From contig CAZILH010000013.1 of assembly GCA_964540095.1 (NCBI GenBank), positions 1 through 27,407 of the forward strand: a stretch of DNA of 27,407 nt, read 5' to 3'. A program made the position numbers and the translations under genes. Shown piece after piece: positions 21,013 through 27,407 of the stretch. The notes under the pieces were generated by a model, which was given only the letters and a program-made list of their open reading frames with translations, was not told where the DNA came from and did no database searches. This DNA is from CALMZN01 sp964540095 (GTDB taxonomy: Bacteria; Patescibacteriota; Patescibacteriia; UBA1558; GWA2-36-10). Every line of letters starts with the position of its first letter. The stretch's first letter is position 1.

Positions 21013-21444
21013 GTTGATAAATAAGTACCTTGAACAATGCTTTAGAACTGCACATTACTTGTGATAAAGTAGTGTCTAGCTCTAAGAGCTTCACTGTTTT
21101 GATTTATCAAGCCTCCGACGCTTGAAAAAGCAAAAACAAAAACAAAATACAAAAAGGAAAATCCTGTTGTCGGATAGGCAACGAGATATTTCCACTAAAT
21201 GGTGGAGTTCTACAATTGATTCTGAGTCGGAATGAATCACCATGACGTTTTCACAACAACATATGCTTAAGTTTCAAGCCAATTGAACTTACAGACGCAA
21301 TAAAAATGCGTCACAAGCTATCGTGAAGACGCTACGGGGCGCACTTACGGCCCACAAAGCTAACGCTATTAGGGGTGCTCGGATGCGTCCTGTTTGTTTT
21401 GTCAATAATCTGGCAAATTTCAGTTTAAAACACTGATTTTTTTT
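21013..21444 (+). ncRNA. Predicted large structured non-coding RNA, unknown family
   Basis: It is bounded by a near-consensus promoter (20978-21006) and an intrinsic terminator (21420-21444), about 432 nt in all. No convincing ORF is present; the longest ATG frames are under 20 codons. Local stems: 21014-21022 with 21102-21110 (9 bp, closing a 5' domain); AGCTC/GAGCT inside it (around 21078-21090); 21155-21165; 21166-21169 with 21179-21182; TCCAC 21191 with GTGGA 21202; GATTC 21218 with GAATC 21234; GACGCA 21294 with TGCGTC 21307; GACGC 21328 with GCGTC 21385. An A-rich single-stranded linker is at 21125-21155. I looked for tmRNA, RNase P RNA, SRP RNA and 6S signatures and did not find them. 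Confidence 0.6.
21420..21444 (+). terminator. Intrinsic terminator of the 21-kb RNA
   Basis: TCAGT (21420-21424) pairs with ACTGA (21432-21436), followed by eight T. The stem is short but the T-tract is excellent. Confidence 0.75.
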
Positions 21445-21476
21445 ATTTTATAAATAGTAACTAAAAAACCACATCT

Positions 21477-21620
21477 CGCCCCGTAGCGTCCCGCGGAGCG
21501 GGACTGCTATGGGGTCAAAAAATTGAAATTTACCTACTTCTTCGAGCGAGTAGCATTATTTCTTCGAGCGAGCGTAGCGAGTCGAGAAGTTTAAATAGAT
21601 AGTTCTCGATGCGGTTTCGC
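21477..21620. repeat. Hairpin and repeat-rich spacer before dksA-like gene
   Basis: CCCCGTAGC-GTCCCGC-GGA-GCGGGAC-T-GCTATGGGG (21479-21514) forms a long hairpin. Its left arm, at 21477-21490, is a perfect 14-nt inverted repeat of 21328-21341 inside the RNA. Further on, TTCTTCGAGCGAG occurs twice (from about 21538 and 21560), the second followed by TCGAGAAG, which can pair back. No ORF is seen between the RNA and 21721. Confidence 0.55.
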
Positions 21621-21667
21621 TGTGCTCAACCTTACTCGAACAAAAGTCTTAGCCAAGCAGGCCATTC

Positions 21668-21696
21668 TTGCCAAATTGCCTGATATTTGCTATTAT
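21668..21696 (+). promoter_or_regulatory. Promoter of the dksA-lspA-tspO operon
   Basis: TTGCCA, 17 bp, TATTAT with TGC extending the -10. The predicted leader is about 18 nt. Confidence 0.7.
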
Positions 21697-21720
21697 TCTT
21701 TGGTAATTAAAATCTAAACC

Positions 21721-22083
21721 ATGACAGTTGACACTAAATTTTTGGAAAACAGAAAAAGCGAATTAGAAAAAAGACGCGAAGAAATATTGCGTGAATTAAA
21801 CGTAGACACAGTTCAAGTAGAGGGCAATGATTTTAGCGCCAAGTTTGAGGATTATGGCGACAAAGAAGACGAAAATGCGGCTGAAGTAGCTGACTTTGAG
21901 AAAAATTTGTCTTTAGAAAAAACTTTGGAGATTTCCCTGTACAATGTAAATAAGGCCTTGAAGAAAATAGATGAGGGCAATTATGGTTTGTGTGAAGTTT
22001 GCGCCAAACCCATTGATCCCAAGCGTTTGGAAGCTTTTCCTTCAGCCACTGCTTGCATGGATTGCAAGAAAAAATCTTTGTAA
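21721..22083 (+). CDS. DksA/TraR-family zinc-finger protein
   Basis: DksA/TraR proteins bind in the secondary channel of RNA polymerase and tune initiation, often together with ppGpp. This 120-residue member has an N-terminal coiled-coil region (about 5-28 and 58-86) with acidic residues in the linker (DYGDKEDENAAEVAD). The C-terminal four-Cys zinc finger is at Cys91, Cys94, Cys112 and Cys115 (CEVCAKPIDP...ATACMDC). The length matches shorter DksA-like proteins such as YteA/YocK types rather than E. coli DksA (151). It is the first gene of a tight operon, with lspA starting four bases after its stop. Confidence 0.9.
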   Translation: MTVDTKFLENRKSELEKRREEILRELNVDTVQVEGNDFSAKFEDYGDKEDENAAEVADFEKNLSLEKTLEISLYNVNKALKKIDEGNYGLCEVCAKPIDPKRLEAFPSATACMDCKKKSL

Positions 22084-22087
22084 AATT

Positions 22088-22492
22088 ATGCGTAAATACT
22101 ATTTAGGATGTTTGAGCTTAATAATCCTGGATAGATTCTTAAAAATATTTTTTGTAAAAACACTGTCTGGTGGTGACAGTGTTTTTGCTTTGTATATTAA
22201 TAAAAATATCGCTTTTTCTTTGCCCTTGCCCAGCATAATATTGTATCCGATTTTGGCTATTATATTTTTTTTGTTAGTTTGGTTGTGGTTTGAGGACTGG
22301 CAGGTGGGCAAAAAGTATATTTGGCCCTATGCTTTGATAATAATTGGTGCGGCTAGCAATATCTGGGATCGCCTCTGGTATGGTGGAGTAGTGGACTATC
22401 TCAATGTGCCATATTTTACCGTCCTAAATTTAAGTGATGTTTATATTTTCTTAGGAGTGTGCTATTTTTTAATAAGACAATTAAAAAAATAA
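22088..22492 (+). CDS. lspA: Lipoprotein signal peptidase (signal peptidase II)
   Basis: LspA cuts the signal peptide from prolipoproteins after the lipobox Cys has been lipidated. The 134-residue protein has four membrane helices and the family blocks: LDRFLK near the N terminus (14-19), NIAFS (40-44), ASNIWDRLWYGGVVDYLNV (89-107) and FTVLNLSDVYI (110-120). The catalytic aspartates correspond to Asp103 and Asp117. It is somewhat shorter than the usual 150-170 residues. The start at 22088 follows the dksA-like stop by four bases. Its likely substrates in this window are the lipobox proteins at 7019 and 12084. Confidence 0.93.
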   Translation: MRKYYLGCLSLIILDRFLKIFFVKTLSGGDSVFALYINKNIAFSLPLPSIILYPILAIIFFLLVWLWFEDWQVGKKYIWPYALIIIGAASNIWDRLWYGGVVDYLNVPYFTVLNLSDVYIFLGVCYFLIRQLKK

Positions 22493-22496
22493 AAAT

Positions 22497-22973
22497 ATGA
22501 CTAACAAAAGTGTTATCAAATTATTTAGTTCAGTGCTTATTTGCTTGGGTGCAGGATTTATTGGCTCATTTTTTACTACTCCGCAGATTGCGGGCTGGTA
22601 TCAGACGCTTAACAAGCCCACTTGGAACCCACCATCTTGGCTTTTTGGGCCGGTCTGGACCACGCTTTTCATTCTGATGGGCATTGCCTTGTATCTGGTC
22701 TGGCAAAAAGCTGGCCACTCCAAAAGCGCTCGTCGGGCCACGATATTTTTCTTAGTACACTTGCTGTTTAATATATTTTGGTCAGTATTATTTTTTGGCT
22801 TAAACAATCCTTTTTATGCTTTTTTAGAAATCATTGTTTTGTGGCTCATGATTTTGACTTTGATTATTTGGTTTTTCAAACTTGATAAAAAAGCTGGCAG
22901 TTTATTGATCCCTTATCTCTTGTGGGTGAGCTTTGCTAGCTTTTTGAACTATACTATTTGGCAGTTGAATTAA
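22497..22973 (+). CDS. tspO: TspO/MBR-family membrane protein
   Basis: TspO proteins are five-helix membrane proteins that bind porphyrins and other ligands and act in stress and tetrapyrrole handling. The 158 residues carry the family blocks: WYQTLNKPTWNPPSWLFGPVW (34-54), LYLVW, LLFNIFWSVLFFGLNNP (88-104) and the C-terminal WVSFASFLNYTIWQLN (143-158). Length is exactly that of the family. It starts four bases after lspA and is followed at ten bases by the next gene. In this window it and the cytochrome b5-like lipoprotein are both tetrapyrrole-linked, which may or may not be connected. Confidence 0.93.
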   Translation: MTNKSVIKLFSSVLICLGAGFIGSFFTTPQIAGWYQTLNKPTWNPPSWLFGPVWTTLFILMGIALYLVWQKAGHSKSARRATIFFLVHLLFNIFWSVLFFGLNNPFYAFLEIIVLWLMILTLIIWFFKLDKKAGSLLIPYLLWVSFASFLNYTIWQLN

Positions 22974-22983
22974 AAAAGTTACT

Positions 22984-23253
22984 ATGGACAATTTAACTTT
23001 ATGGGCGATAGTTATTATTTGTGCAGGTGTTGCAGTATCTTATTATGTAGTACTGAAAAATACATCAAAAAAAGATTTAGAACTAGCTAAGACCAAATCT
23101 ATACCATCTCTTAATTTTTCTTCTGGTGGCTGGAGCAGTAAGGACTGGCTTACGATATCTTGGCCGACATTCAGAAAATATTGGAAGAAATTTTTAATTA
23201 TATGGGTAGTAGTATTGATTTTGGCTATATGGTGGTCAATTAAATCGAATTAA
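22984..23253 (+). CDS. Small two-helix membrane protein, unknown
   Basis: An 89-residue protein with a hydrophobic segment at each end (about 5-24 and 69-86). The middle is polar with several Trp and Ser (SSGGWSSKDWLTISWPTFRKYWKKF). It lies ten bases after tspO and nine before the next gene, so it is within the operon. No family is recognised. The hairpin-like topology places the loop on one side of the membrane; the Lys-rich edges (KNTSKKDLELAKTK and RKYWKK) suggest the loop faces the cytosol. It is more AT-rich than tspO and may have been gained later together with the following gene. Confidence 0.62.
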   Translation: MDNLTLWAIVIICAGVAVSYYVVLKNTSKKDLELAKTKSIPSLNFSSGGWSSKDWLTISWPTFRKYWKKFLIIWVVVLILAIWWSIKSN

Positions 23254-23262
23254 AATAGAAAT

Positions 23263-24885
23263 ATGAAAAAATCAAAACAAAGTAAAAAGAGTGGACAAAA
23301 TTTTCCCTGGTCTTTTGTTATAGTTTGTTTTTTATTAGCTGGTGCAGTACTTTTGAATATGGTTTCTAGTAGAGATAAAGAAGTTGTGCAAAAAAGTAAT
23401 AAAAATGTAAGTGAGGGGCAAAATATTGATGAAGCATTTATTTTTGAAAATTGGAAGGATTATTCAGTTGTTTATTTAGGTAAATCTAGGGTTTTTATAA
23501 AAAGCAATAAGGAAGGCAAAAGGTCTATCATAAAGACACCCTTTGATTTTAATAATTATAATTATAGACTAACATCATTGGGTGCTATTTTTTGGCCAAA
23601 AGGCGAATTACGTGAGGCAAATTTTGTAGATATTCATAATAAATTTCAATATGAATATGGGGCAGAGCCGGGGTTTAAATTCTATTCATATGATTCTGGG
23701 CAGTTTATAGATTTACCAAAACTAACGCTTTCTTTAGGCGAGCAAGTGTTTGAAAGAATTTATAATATTCACCCATCAATTTCCGAAAATAAAATACTAA
23801 TTGAGATAGGTAAATACGATACTAAGTCACAAGAGTTTCAGCCAGGTTTCACAGAAGAGCAGCCCGTAAGCGTGAGAGGTGTGGTATTTGATCTAGATGC
23901 CATGTCTTATGCTGGGGATAGTTCTTTGGAAATTTATCTTAAGGCTTTAAATCATACTACTTCCATGTGGTATGGCATGTATTGGGATAGTGCTAATAAA
24001 ATAGGAGTCGCTGCTCCACAAGGAGAGGGTTGTGGAGCTGCCGGCGAGTTTAAAAAGGTTGATCTGAACAATGGAAAACTAACCGTGATTGATGGTTCTA
24101 ATCAACAAATAAAATCGACAGTTTATAATTTTTTGGAACAACCATGTAATCCTCGAAATGCCGTAAGTCCCGACGGAAAGTGGTATGTTTTGTATGGAGA
24201 GTCTGATAAATCAAATTTAGTCATGCACTTGTACAATATATCCAATTTTTCTGAGCCCGTGGCTTCAAAAATTATTTTGAGTCCAGTTTTTAATAATATT
24301 TTTATAAAAAATTGGATTTTAGATGAGCCTTACCCAGTTTTAGTTTTTGAAGAAAATGATTTTTTTGTTGGCGTGGAACCCATGGTTGATTTTAATGATA
24401 CTGATCCGGAAATTATTAGTGGCTGGAAGACATACACTAGTACAAAACATGCTTTTCAATTTGATTATCCTGCTTCTTGGTCTGTAGTAGAGAGTCGTAG
24501 TGAGGATATTTTTGGTAGTACAGATATAAAAGGTGGGGTAGTCACTTTTGTTTACGAAAAAGAGCACAGTAAAGGATACGGTGGGGTTTATGTTTATCCA
24601 ATAACAAAAAAAGGCGAGGAATATTTTATAAACTCTTGGAATGAAAGGGCTAAGTCAGCACCTGATCAATATAGTCAGCCAGAGTCTAGCGAATTAGCTG
24701 GCGAGGCGGTAATAACTAGAACTTTTGCAGTGGAAAATTTGCCCAGAGCAATTGATTTTATTTTTCCTGACAAAGGTATAATGCTTAGTGTGCCTGGCTT
24801 TTATGGTGATGGAAAAAATTCAGCAGAATATACTGAAAAAGTAAGAGGATTAATTTTAAATTCTTTTAAGTTTTTAGATAAATAG
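23263..24885 (+). CDS. Membrane-anchored exported protein with C-terminal PsbP-like domain
   Basis: A 540-residue protein. It has a basic N terminus (MKKSKQSKKSGQ), one membrane anchor (about 16-34), a large extracytoplasmic region (about 60-380) and a C-terminal domain (about 386-540). That domain begins GWKTYTSTKHAFQFDYPASWSV and fits the PsbP-like/'F.YP..W' small-domain pattern common in exported bacterial proteins. The middle has beta-strand-rich stretches such as RNAVSPDGKWYVLYGES, reminiscent of beta-propeller blades, but repeats are not regular enough to be sure. Function is unknown. It is the last gene of the operon; its terminator carries an inserted repeat. Confidence 0.72.
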   Translation: MKKSKQSKKSGQNFPWSFVIVCFLLAGAVLLNMVSSRDKEVVQKSNKNVSEGQNIDEAFIFENWKDYSVVYLGKSRVFIKSNKEGKRSIIKTPFDFNNYNYRLTSLGAIFWPKGELREANFVDIHNKFQYEYGAEPGFKFYSYDSGQFIDLPKLTLSLGEQVFERIYNIHPSISENKILIEIGKYDTKSQEFQPGFTEEQPVSVRGVVFDLDAMSYAGDSSLEIYLKALNHTTSMWYGMYWDSANKIGVAAPQGEGCGAAGEFKKVDLNNGKLTVIDGSNQQIKSTVYNFLEQPCNPRNAVSPDGKWYVLYGESDKSNLVMHLYNISNFSEPVASKIILSPVFNNIFIKNWILDEPYPVLVFEENDFFVGVEPMVDFNDTDPEIISGWKTYTSTKHAFQFDYPASWSVVESRSEDIFGSTDIKGGVVTFVYEKEHSKGYGGVYVYPITKKGEEYFINSWNERAKSAPDQYSQPESSELAGEAVITRTFAVENLPRAIDFIFPDKGIMLSVPGFYGDGKNSAEYTEKVRGLILNSFKFLDK

Positions 24886-24909
24886 TTTTTACAAGTTGTA
24901 ATAAGGAAT

Positions 24910-25034
24910 AAAAAACCGCTGATTTTTTTAAGTCATTGCGAGGAGCCGCAGGCGACGAAGCAATCTACCGCCTTGTAGATTGCCACGCTCTCTTCGTTCG
25001 CTCGCAATGACGATAGGAAACTAGCGGTTTTTTT
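24910..25034 (+). terminator. Terminator whose loop holds an inserted repeat
   Basis: AAAAAACCGCT (24910-24920) pairs perfectly with AGCGGTTTTTT (25023-25033). The 102-nt loop contains the 80-bp repeat at 24932-25011. It is functional as a terminator only if the repeat folds on itself and brings the arms together. Confidence 0.7.
24932..25011. repeat. Palindromic repeat, GTCATTGCGAG type (80 bp)
   Basis: Ends GTCATTGCGAG / CTCGCAATGAC (11 bp, perfect), inner stem CAATCTAC / GTAGATTG (24961-24968 with 24975-24982). Non-coding MITE/REP-like element of a different family from 12537. Confidence 0.88.
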
Positions 25035-25051
25035 AATTCCCCACCAAGCCC

Positions 25052-25081
25052 TTGACTTCTATTTCAGAGTCGGAGTAAAAT
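25052..25081 (+). promoter_or_regulatory. Promoter of comM
   Basis: TTGACT, 18 bp, TAAAAT. The -10 overlaps an upstream in-frame ATG at 25080, so transcription would begin after it, near 25088. This supports the start at 25113. Confidence 0.6.
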
Positions 25082-25112
25082 GCACTCAAGAAAAAGAAAA
25101 GCGATTTTTATT

Positions 25113-26627
25113 ATGGCTAATATTTATACAGTTGCTGTTTTGGGTCTCAAAGGCAACCTAGTAGAAGTAGAGACCAATTTATCTAGGCACTTGCCTAAGG
25201 TTATTATTGTTGGCTTGCCCGATACAGCTGTGCAAGAGGCCAGAGAAAGGGTCTGGGCCGCTATTGAAAATAGCGGCTTTGTGTTTCCCCGGCAAAAAGT
25301 CGTGATCAATCTAGCGCCAGCTCAGGTGCAAAAAAGCGGTGGAGCTTATGACCTATCTATGGCCGTCAGTGTTTTGCAAGCTAATGGTGAGTTAAAGACA
25401 ATTTTTGAACCCACGGCTTTTATTGGTGAGCTGTCTTTGACTGGTCTAGTCAAAGCCGTGCCTGGAGTTATGGTCATGGTGGCCGCCTTGAAAGAATTTG
25501 GTTTCCAAAATATATTTGTACCGCAAAAAAATGTCAAAGAAGCCAGTGTGATTGAGGGTGTCAATATTTACGCCATCGATAATCTAGCCCAACTGATACA
25601 GCATTTGAATGGCCAGCAAAAAATCCAGCCCCAAGCGCCCGTGGTTTTTTATAATGAGCCCAGCCAAGCAACTTTTGATTTCCAAGAAGTCCAAGGTCAG
25701 GCCCAAGCCAAGCGAGCTTTGGAGATCGCGGCTGTTGGCGGACACAATGTTCTGCTGGTCGGGCCTCCGGGCTCAGGCAAGACCATGCTCGCCAAAAGTT
25801 TTTTGTCTATCTTGCCGCCATTATCACTGGACGAGGCCTTGGCGGTCAGCAAGATACACAGTTTGGCGGGACTTTTGACCGAGGATAATTATCTGGTGCG
25901 TAGCAGATTGTTGCGCAGTCCGCACCACTCAGCTTCAGTGTCAGCTATTGTCGGTGGTGGCACTTACCCCAAGCCCGGAGAGATATCCTTGGCTCATCGC
26001 AATGTATTATTTTTGGATGAAATTTTAGAGTTTCCTCGAGCAGTACTAGAGGCCTTGCGCCAGCCCTTGGAAGATAAGATAATTACTGTCTCGCGCATCA
26101 AGGGCTCGGTGGATTATCCGGCTGATTTTATTTTTTTGGCTACAGCCAATCCTTGTCCTTGTGGCTACCTGACTGATCCCAGCCACGAGTGCCACTGCAC
26201 GCCCATGGAAATATCCAAATACAGAAAAAAATTATCAGGGCCACTACTTGATCGCATTGATTTGCACTTGAATGTGGCTAGAGTAAAAAGTAATGAGCTG
26301 ATAAATAATAGAAATTTAACGGAAAGCTCCCAAGAAATTTTGGCGCGCGTGATTTCTGCTAGACAGCGACAAGCAGAGCGTCAGTCAGATAATTTACTAA
26401 ACAGCGACCTGCCACCAAAGTTGATAAAAAAATATTGTGTCTTGTCACCCAGTAATCAAAGATTACTACTGACAGCCACTGAGAAAATGCAATTATCAGC
26501 CAGAGCTTATTACAAGATTTTGAAAGTGGCTCGAACTATTGCCGATCTTGCCAATAGCCAAAACATTGAAGAAGAGCATATTTTGGAAGCCCTGCAGTAC
26601 CGCAATAAGATATGGTCAGAACTGTAA
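25113..26627 (+). CDS. comM: ComM-family AAA+ ATPase (Mg chelatase-like, natural transformation)
   Basis: ComM is a hexameric helicase that drives branch migration when incoming single-stranded DNA is joined to the chromosome; it acts in the cytosol with RecA. The 504 residues show an N-terminal Lon-like domain (about 1-170, with VGLPDTAVQEARERV) and the AAA+ core. Walker A is GPPGSGKT (217-224), Walker B is LFLDE (299-303), and ANPCPCG is at 345-351 with further Cys in ECHC (359-362), a probable zinc site. The C-terminal lid runs to about 500. The length is that of the family. The ATG at 25113 is preferred over 25080 because of the promoter position. Its presence suggests the cell can take up DNA, though no uptake genes are in view. 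Confidence 0.93.
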   Translation: MANIYTVAVLGLKGNLVEVETNLSRHLPKVIIVGLPDTAVQEARERVWAAIENSGFVFPRQKVVINLAPAQVQKSGGAYDLSMAVSVLQANGELKTIFEPTAFIGELSLTGLVKAVPGVMVMVAALKEFGFQNIFVPQKNVKEASVIEGVNIYAIDNLAQLIQHLNGQQKIQPQAPVVFYNEPSQATFDFQEVQGQAQAKRALEIAAVGGHNVLLVGPPGSGKTMLAKSFLSILPPLSLDEALAVSKIHSLAGLLTEDNYLVRSRLLRSPHHSASVSAIVGGGTYPKPGEISLAHRNVLFLDEILEFPRAVLEALRQPLEDKIITVSRIKGSVDYPADFIFLATANPCPCGYLTDPSHECHCTPMEISKYRKKLSGPLLDRIDLHLNVARVKSNELINNRNLTESSQEILARVISARQRQAERQSDNLLNSDLPPKLIKKYCVLSPSNQRLLLTATEKMQLSARAYYKILKVARTIADLANSQNIEEEHILEALQYRNKIWSEL

Positions 26628-26773
26628 TTTTGGGCCCTTTGAGCCGTCTTTATATATAAAGGGGGGGTAAAAGTACCTTACAAACAGCGAATTTCTCTCC
26701 AGCCAGCTTTATTGAAAGGATTTTCCAGTAAAACTGCCTGGAGAGAACTTGAATAATGGCTCATAGGCCAAAA
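26628..26773 (+). ncRNA. Candidate structured RNA or leader downstream of comM
   Basis: A closing helix joins TTTT(G)GGCC (26628-26636) with GGCCAAAA (26766-26773). It continues, after a small internal loop, as TGAGCC (26640-26645) with GGCTCA (26758-26763). Inside are the perfect 10-bp stem TTCTCTCCAG / CTGGAGAGAA (26693-26702 with 26738-26747), CAGT/ACTG (26726-26736) and the palindrome CTTTATATATAAAG. A weak promoter (TTGGAA-17-TAAGAT, 26583-26611) lies in the end of comM. It could be an independent RNA or a leader of the next small ORF. Confidence 0.45.
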
Positions 26774-26836
26774 GAAGGACAATAGTCGCAAGTCCAATAA
26801 GTTCTTCTCTAGGCCTTGAAGCTAATAAGCAAAACT

Positions 26837-27001
26837 ATGTTTAGAGCAATGGGAGCTTTTTTCCAACTGGTTTTCTTGCTTATCTTATTCAAGATTTTCG
26901 CCCCGGGAGTTTACGAACTGCTGATCAACATGATCACTACAATTCTGACCGTTGTGAACAATGGTTTAGCCAATTATGGCAGTTCGACACCCAACTTCTA
27001 G
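26837..27001 (+). CDS. Tiny membrane protein (54 aa), uncertain
   Basis: The ORF from ATG 26837 to TAG 26999-27001 encodes 54 residues with a hydrophobic segment at about 5-24 (MGAFFQLVFLLILFKIFAPG) and a second, weaker one (LLINMITTILTVVNNG). An in-frame TTG at 26816 would add seven residues. Neither start has a good ribosome site. A plausible terminator follows at 27045. The hydrophobic pattern and clean terminator favour a real small membrane protein, but chance is not excluded. It sits about 60 bp downstream of the structured RNA candidate, which could be its leader. Confidence 0.4.
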   Translation: MFRAMGAFFQLVFLLILFKIFAPGVYELLINMITTILTVVNNGLANYGSSTPNF

Positions 27002-27044
27002 CTTGCTACCTTACAAAAAGGTTGGCAATCTAGAGTACACCTAG

Positions 27045-27079
27045 AAGGACCGGAAGTCATCAGACTCTCGGTTCTTTTC
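27045..27079 (+). terminator. Intrinsic terminator
   Basis: AAGGACCG (27045-27052) pairs with CGGTTCTT (27069-27076, one G-U) with an inner AGTC/GACT hairpin, followed by a T-rich tail. Confidence 0.75.
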
Positions 27080-27099
27080 TGTTTATTTGGCTAGATCAA

Positions 27100-27128
27100 T
27101 TGTAAATAAACATCAAAGCTGTTATGAT
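27100..27128 (+). promoter_or_regulatory. Promoter of the last gene, leaderless type
   Basis: TTGTAA, exactly 17 bp, TATGAT with TGT extending the -10. The ATG at 27135 is seven bases after the -10, at the predicted transcription start. Confidence 0.7.
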
Positions 27129-27134
27129 GAGCTT

Positions 27135-27407
27135 ATGAAAAAGAAAATATATATTTTATTGGCAATATTATTGGTAGCGGGATTTACCTACTATTATTTT
27201 AGTCGTGATAAATTTGAGGACAAAATAGAGCTACCAAAAGCCCAGACCTATGAGGATATCAAAGCTAATACAACCACAACTGTGCCAGATAAAAATCCCA
27301 CTAACACGGTAGTAAAAAATGATAATACCAATACAGTCAAGGAGCCAGTCGTCAAGCCAGTCGAAAATTTGGCAGCTGTCAATTTAGCCGTGCCATTTAC
27401 CTCACAG
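27135..27407 (+). CDS. Start of a membrane-anchored, Thr/Asn/Lys-rich protein (3' end outside window)
   Basis: The open frame runs off the window edge after 91 residues. It begins MKKKIYILLAILLVAGFTYYYFSRDK: a short basic start and one membrane anchor (about 5-22) with no lipobox Cys. A low-complexity linker rich in Asn, Thr, Val and Lys follows (ANTTTTVPDKNPTNTVV), then the start of a more ordered part (NLAAVNLAVPFTSQ). Such a linker is typical of exported proteins with a distal domain, perhaps peptidase-like or solute-binding; the domain itself is not in view. The start is supported by the promoter seven bases upstream. Confidence 0.7.
   Translation, partial: MKKKIYILLAILLVAGFTYYYFSRDKFEDKIELPKAQTYEDIKANTTTTVPDKNPTNTVVKNDNTNTVKEPVVKPVENLAAVNLAVPFTSQ

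Noticed and set aside
21013..21444. tmRNA or RNase P RNA identity for the structured transcript
   Set aside because: There is no tRNA-like end pair or T-arm sequence, and no GAGGAAAGTCC / ACAGAAA core. An identity by size alone is not justified.
25080..25112. Upstream ATG (25080) as comM start
   Set aside because: The best -10 overlaps it, so it would not be in the transcript, and family proteins begin near the ATG at 25113.
5895..27015. ACCTTACAAA occurs at about 5902, 26676 and 27008
   Set aside because: A ten-base AT-rich word three times in 27 kb with no shared context is not convincing as a functional motif.
1..27407. Alternative genetic code (UGA as Gly, as in Gracilibacteria and Absconditabacteria)
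   Set aside because: The 18272 gene ends in TGA, and the conserved genes contain no in-frame TGA.

Overview
The window looks like chromosomal DNA of an ultra-small bacterium of the Patescibacteria / Candidate Phyla Radiation type. This is inferred from content and was not confirmed by a search. The evidence is low-GC genes packed tightly on one strand, many short single-pass or lipid-anchored proteins of unknown function, C-terminally extended or divergent housekeeping enzymes (PurA, PRPP synthetase, a PurD-like ATP-grasp enzyme), a ComM competence ATPase, and no biosynthetic operons. The standard bacterial code fits: TGA ends the reading frame at 19633. I saw no tRNA, rRNA or CRISPR array.

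Layout, left to right. (1) 1-2719: the end of a membrane protein, purA and a CorA-type metal channel. (2) 2797-3864, minus strand: a GC-rich PRPP synthetase-like gene with a strong promoter and perfect Shine-Dalgarno. (3) 4085-5879: an ECF sigma factor, a membrane protein that is probably its regulator, and a secreted Met/Gly-rich protein. (4) 5978-12512: small envelope proteins, an M23 peptidase-like protein, a leucine-rich-repeat lipoprotein, an ABC exporter, a PurD-like enzyme and a cytochrome b5-like lipoprotein. (5) 12537-15355: an island bracketed by two direct copies of a palindromic repeat. It holds a degenerate tyrosine recombinase and four GC-rich small ORFs with their own promoters, strong ribosome sites and terminators. 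(6) 15409-19633: rpsO-pnp with structured leaders, plus a coupled membrane protein. (7) 19736-20747: a second GC-rich minus-strand operon of three small ORFs. (8) 20748-21720: a gene-free kilobase with a DnaA-box-like site, a very strong promoter and a predicted structured RNA of about 430 nt. (9) 21668-25034: a five-gene operon, dksA-like, lspA, tspO and two unknown membrane proteins. (10) comM, a second structured-RNA candidate, a tiny membrane ORF and a truncated lipoprotein-like or anchored gene at the edge.

Two gene classes coexist. Plus-strand AT-rich genes (and the recombinase) mostly lack Shine-Dalgarno sites and use extended -10 promoters close to the ATG; in several cases the predicted transcript is leaderless. 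The GC-rich minus-strand genes use TTGACA-type promoters with 17-18 bp spacers, leaders of about 40-80 nt and strong AGGAGG-like sites. The most novel-looking items are the 21.0-21.44 kb RNA, the two small-protein islands (one with paralogous ORFs, one with a duplicated leader), and palindromic repeats nested inside terminator loops, inside each other and, in frame, inside the recombinase gene.
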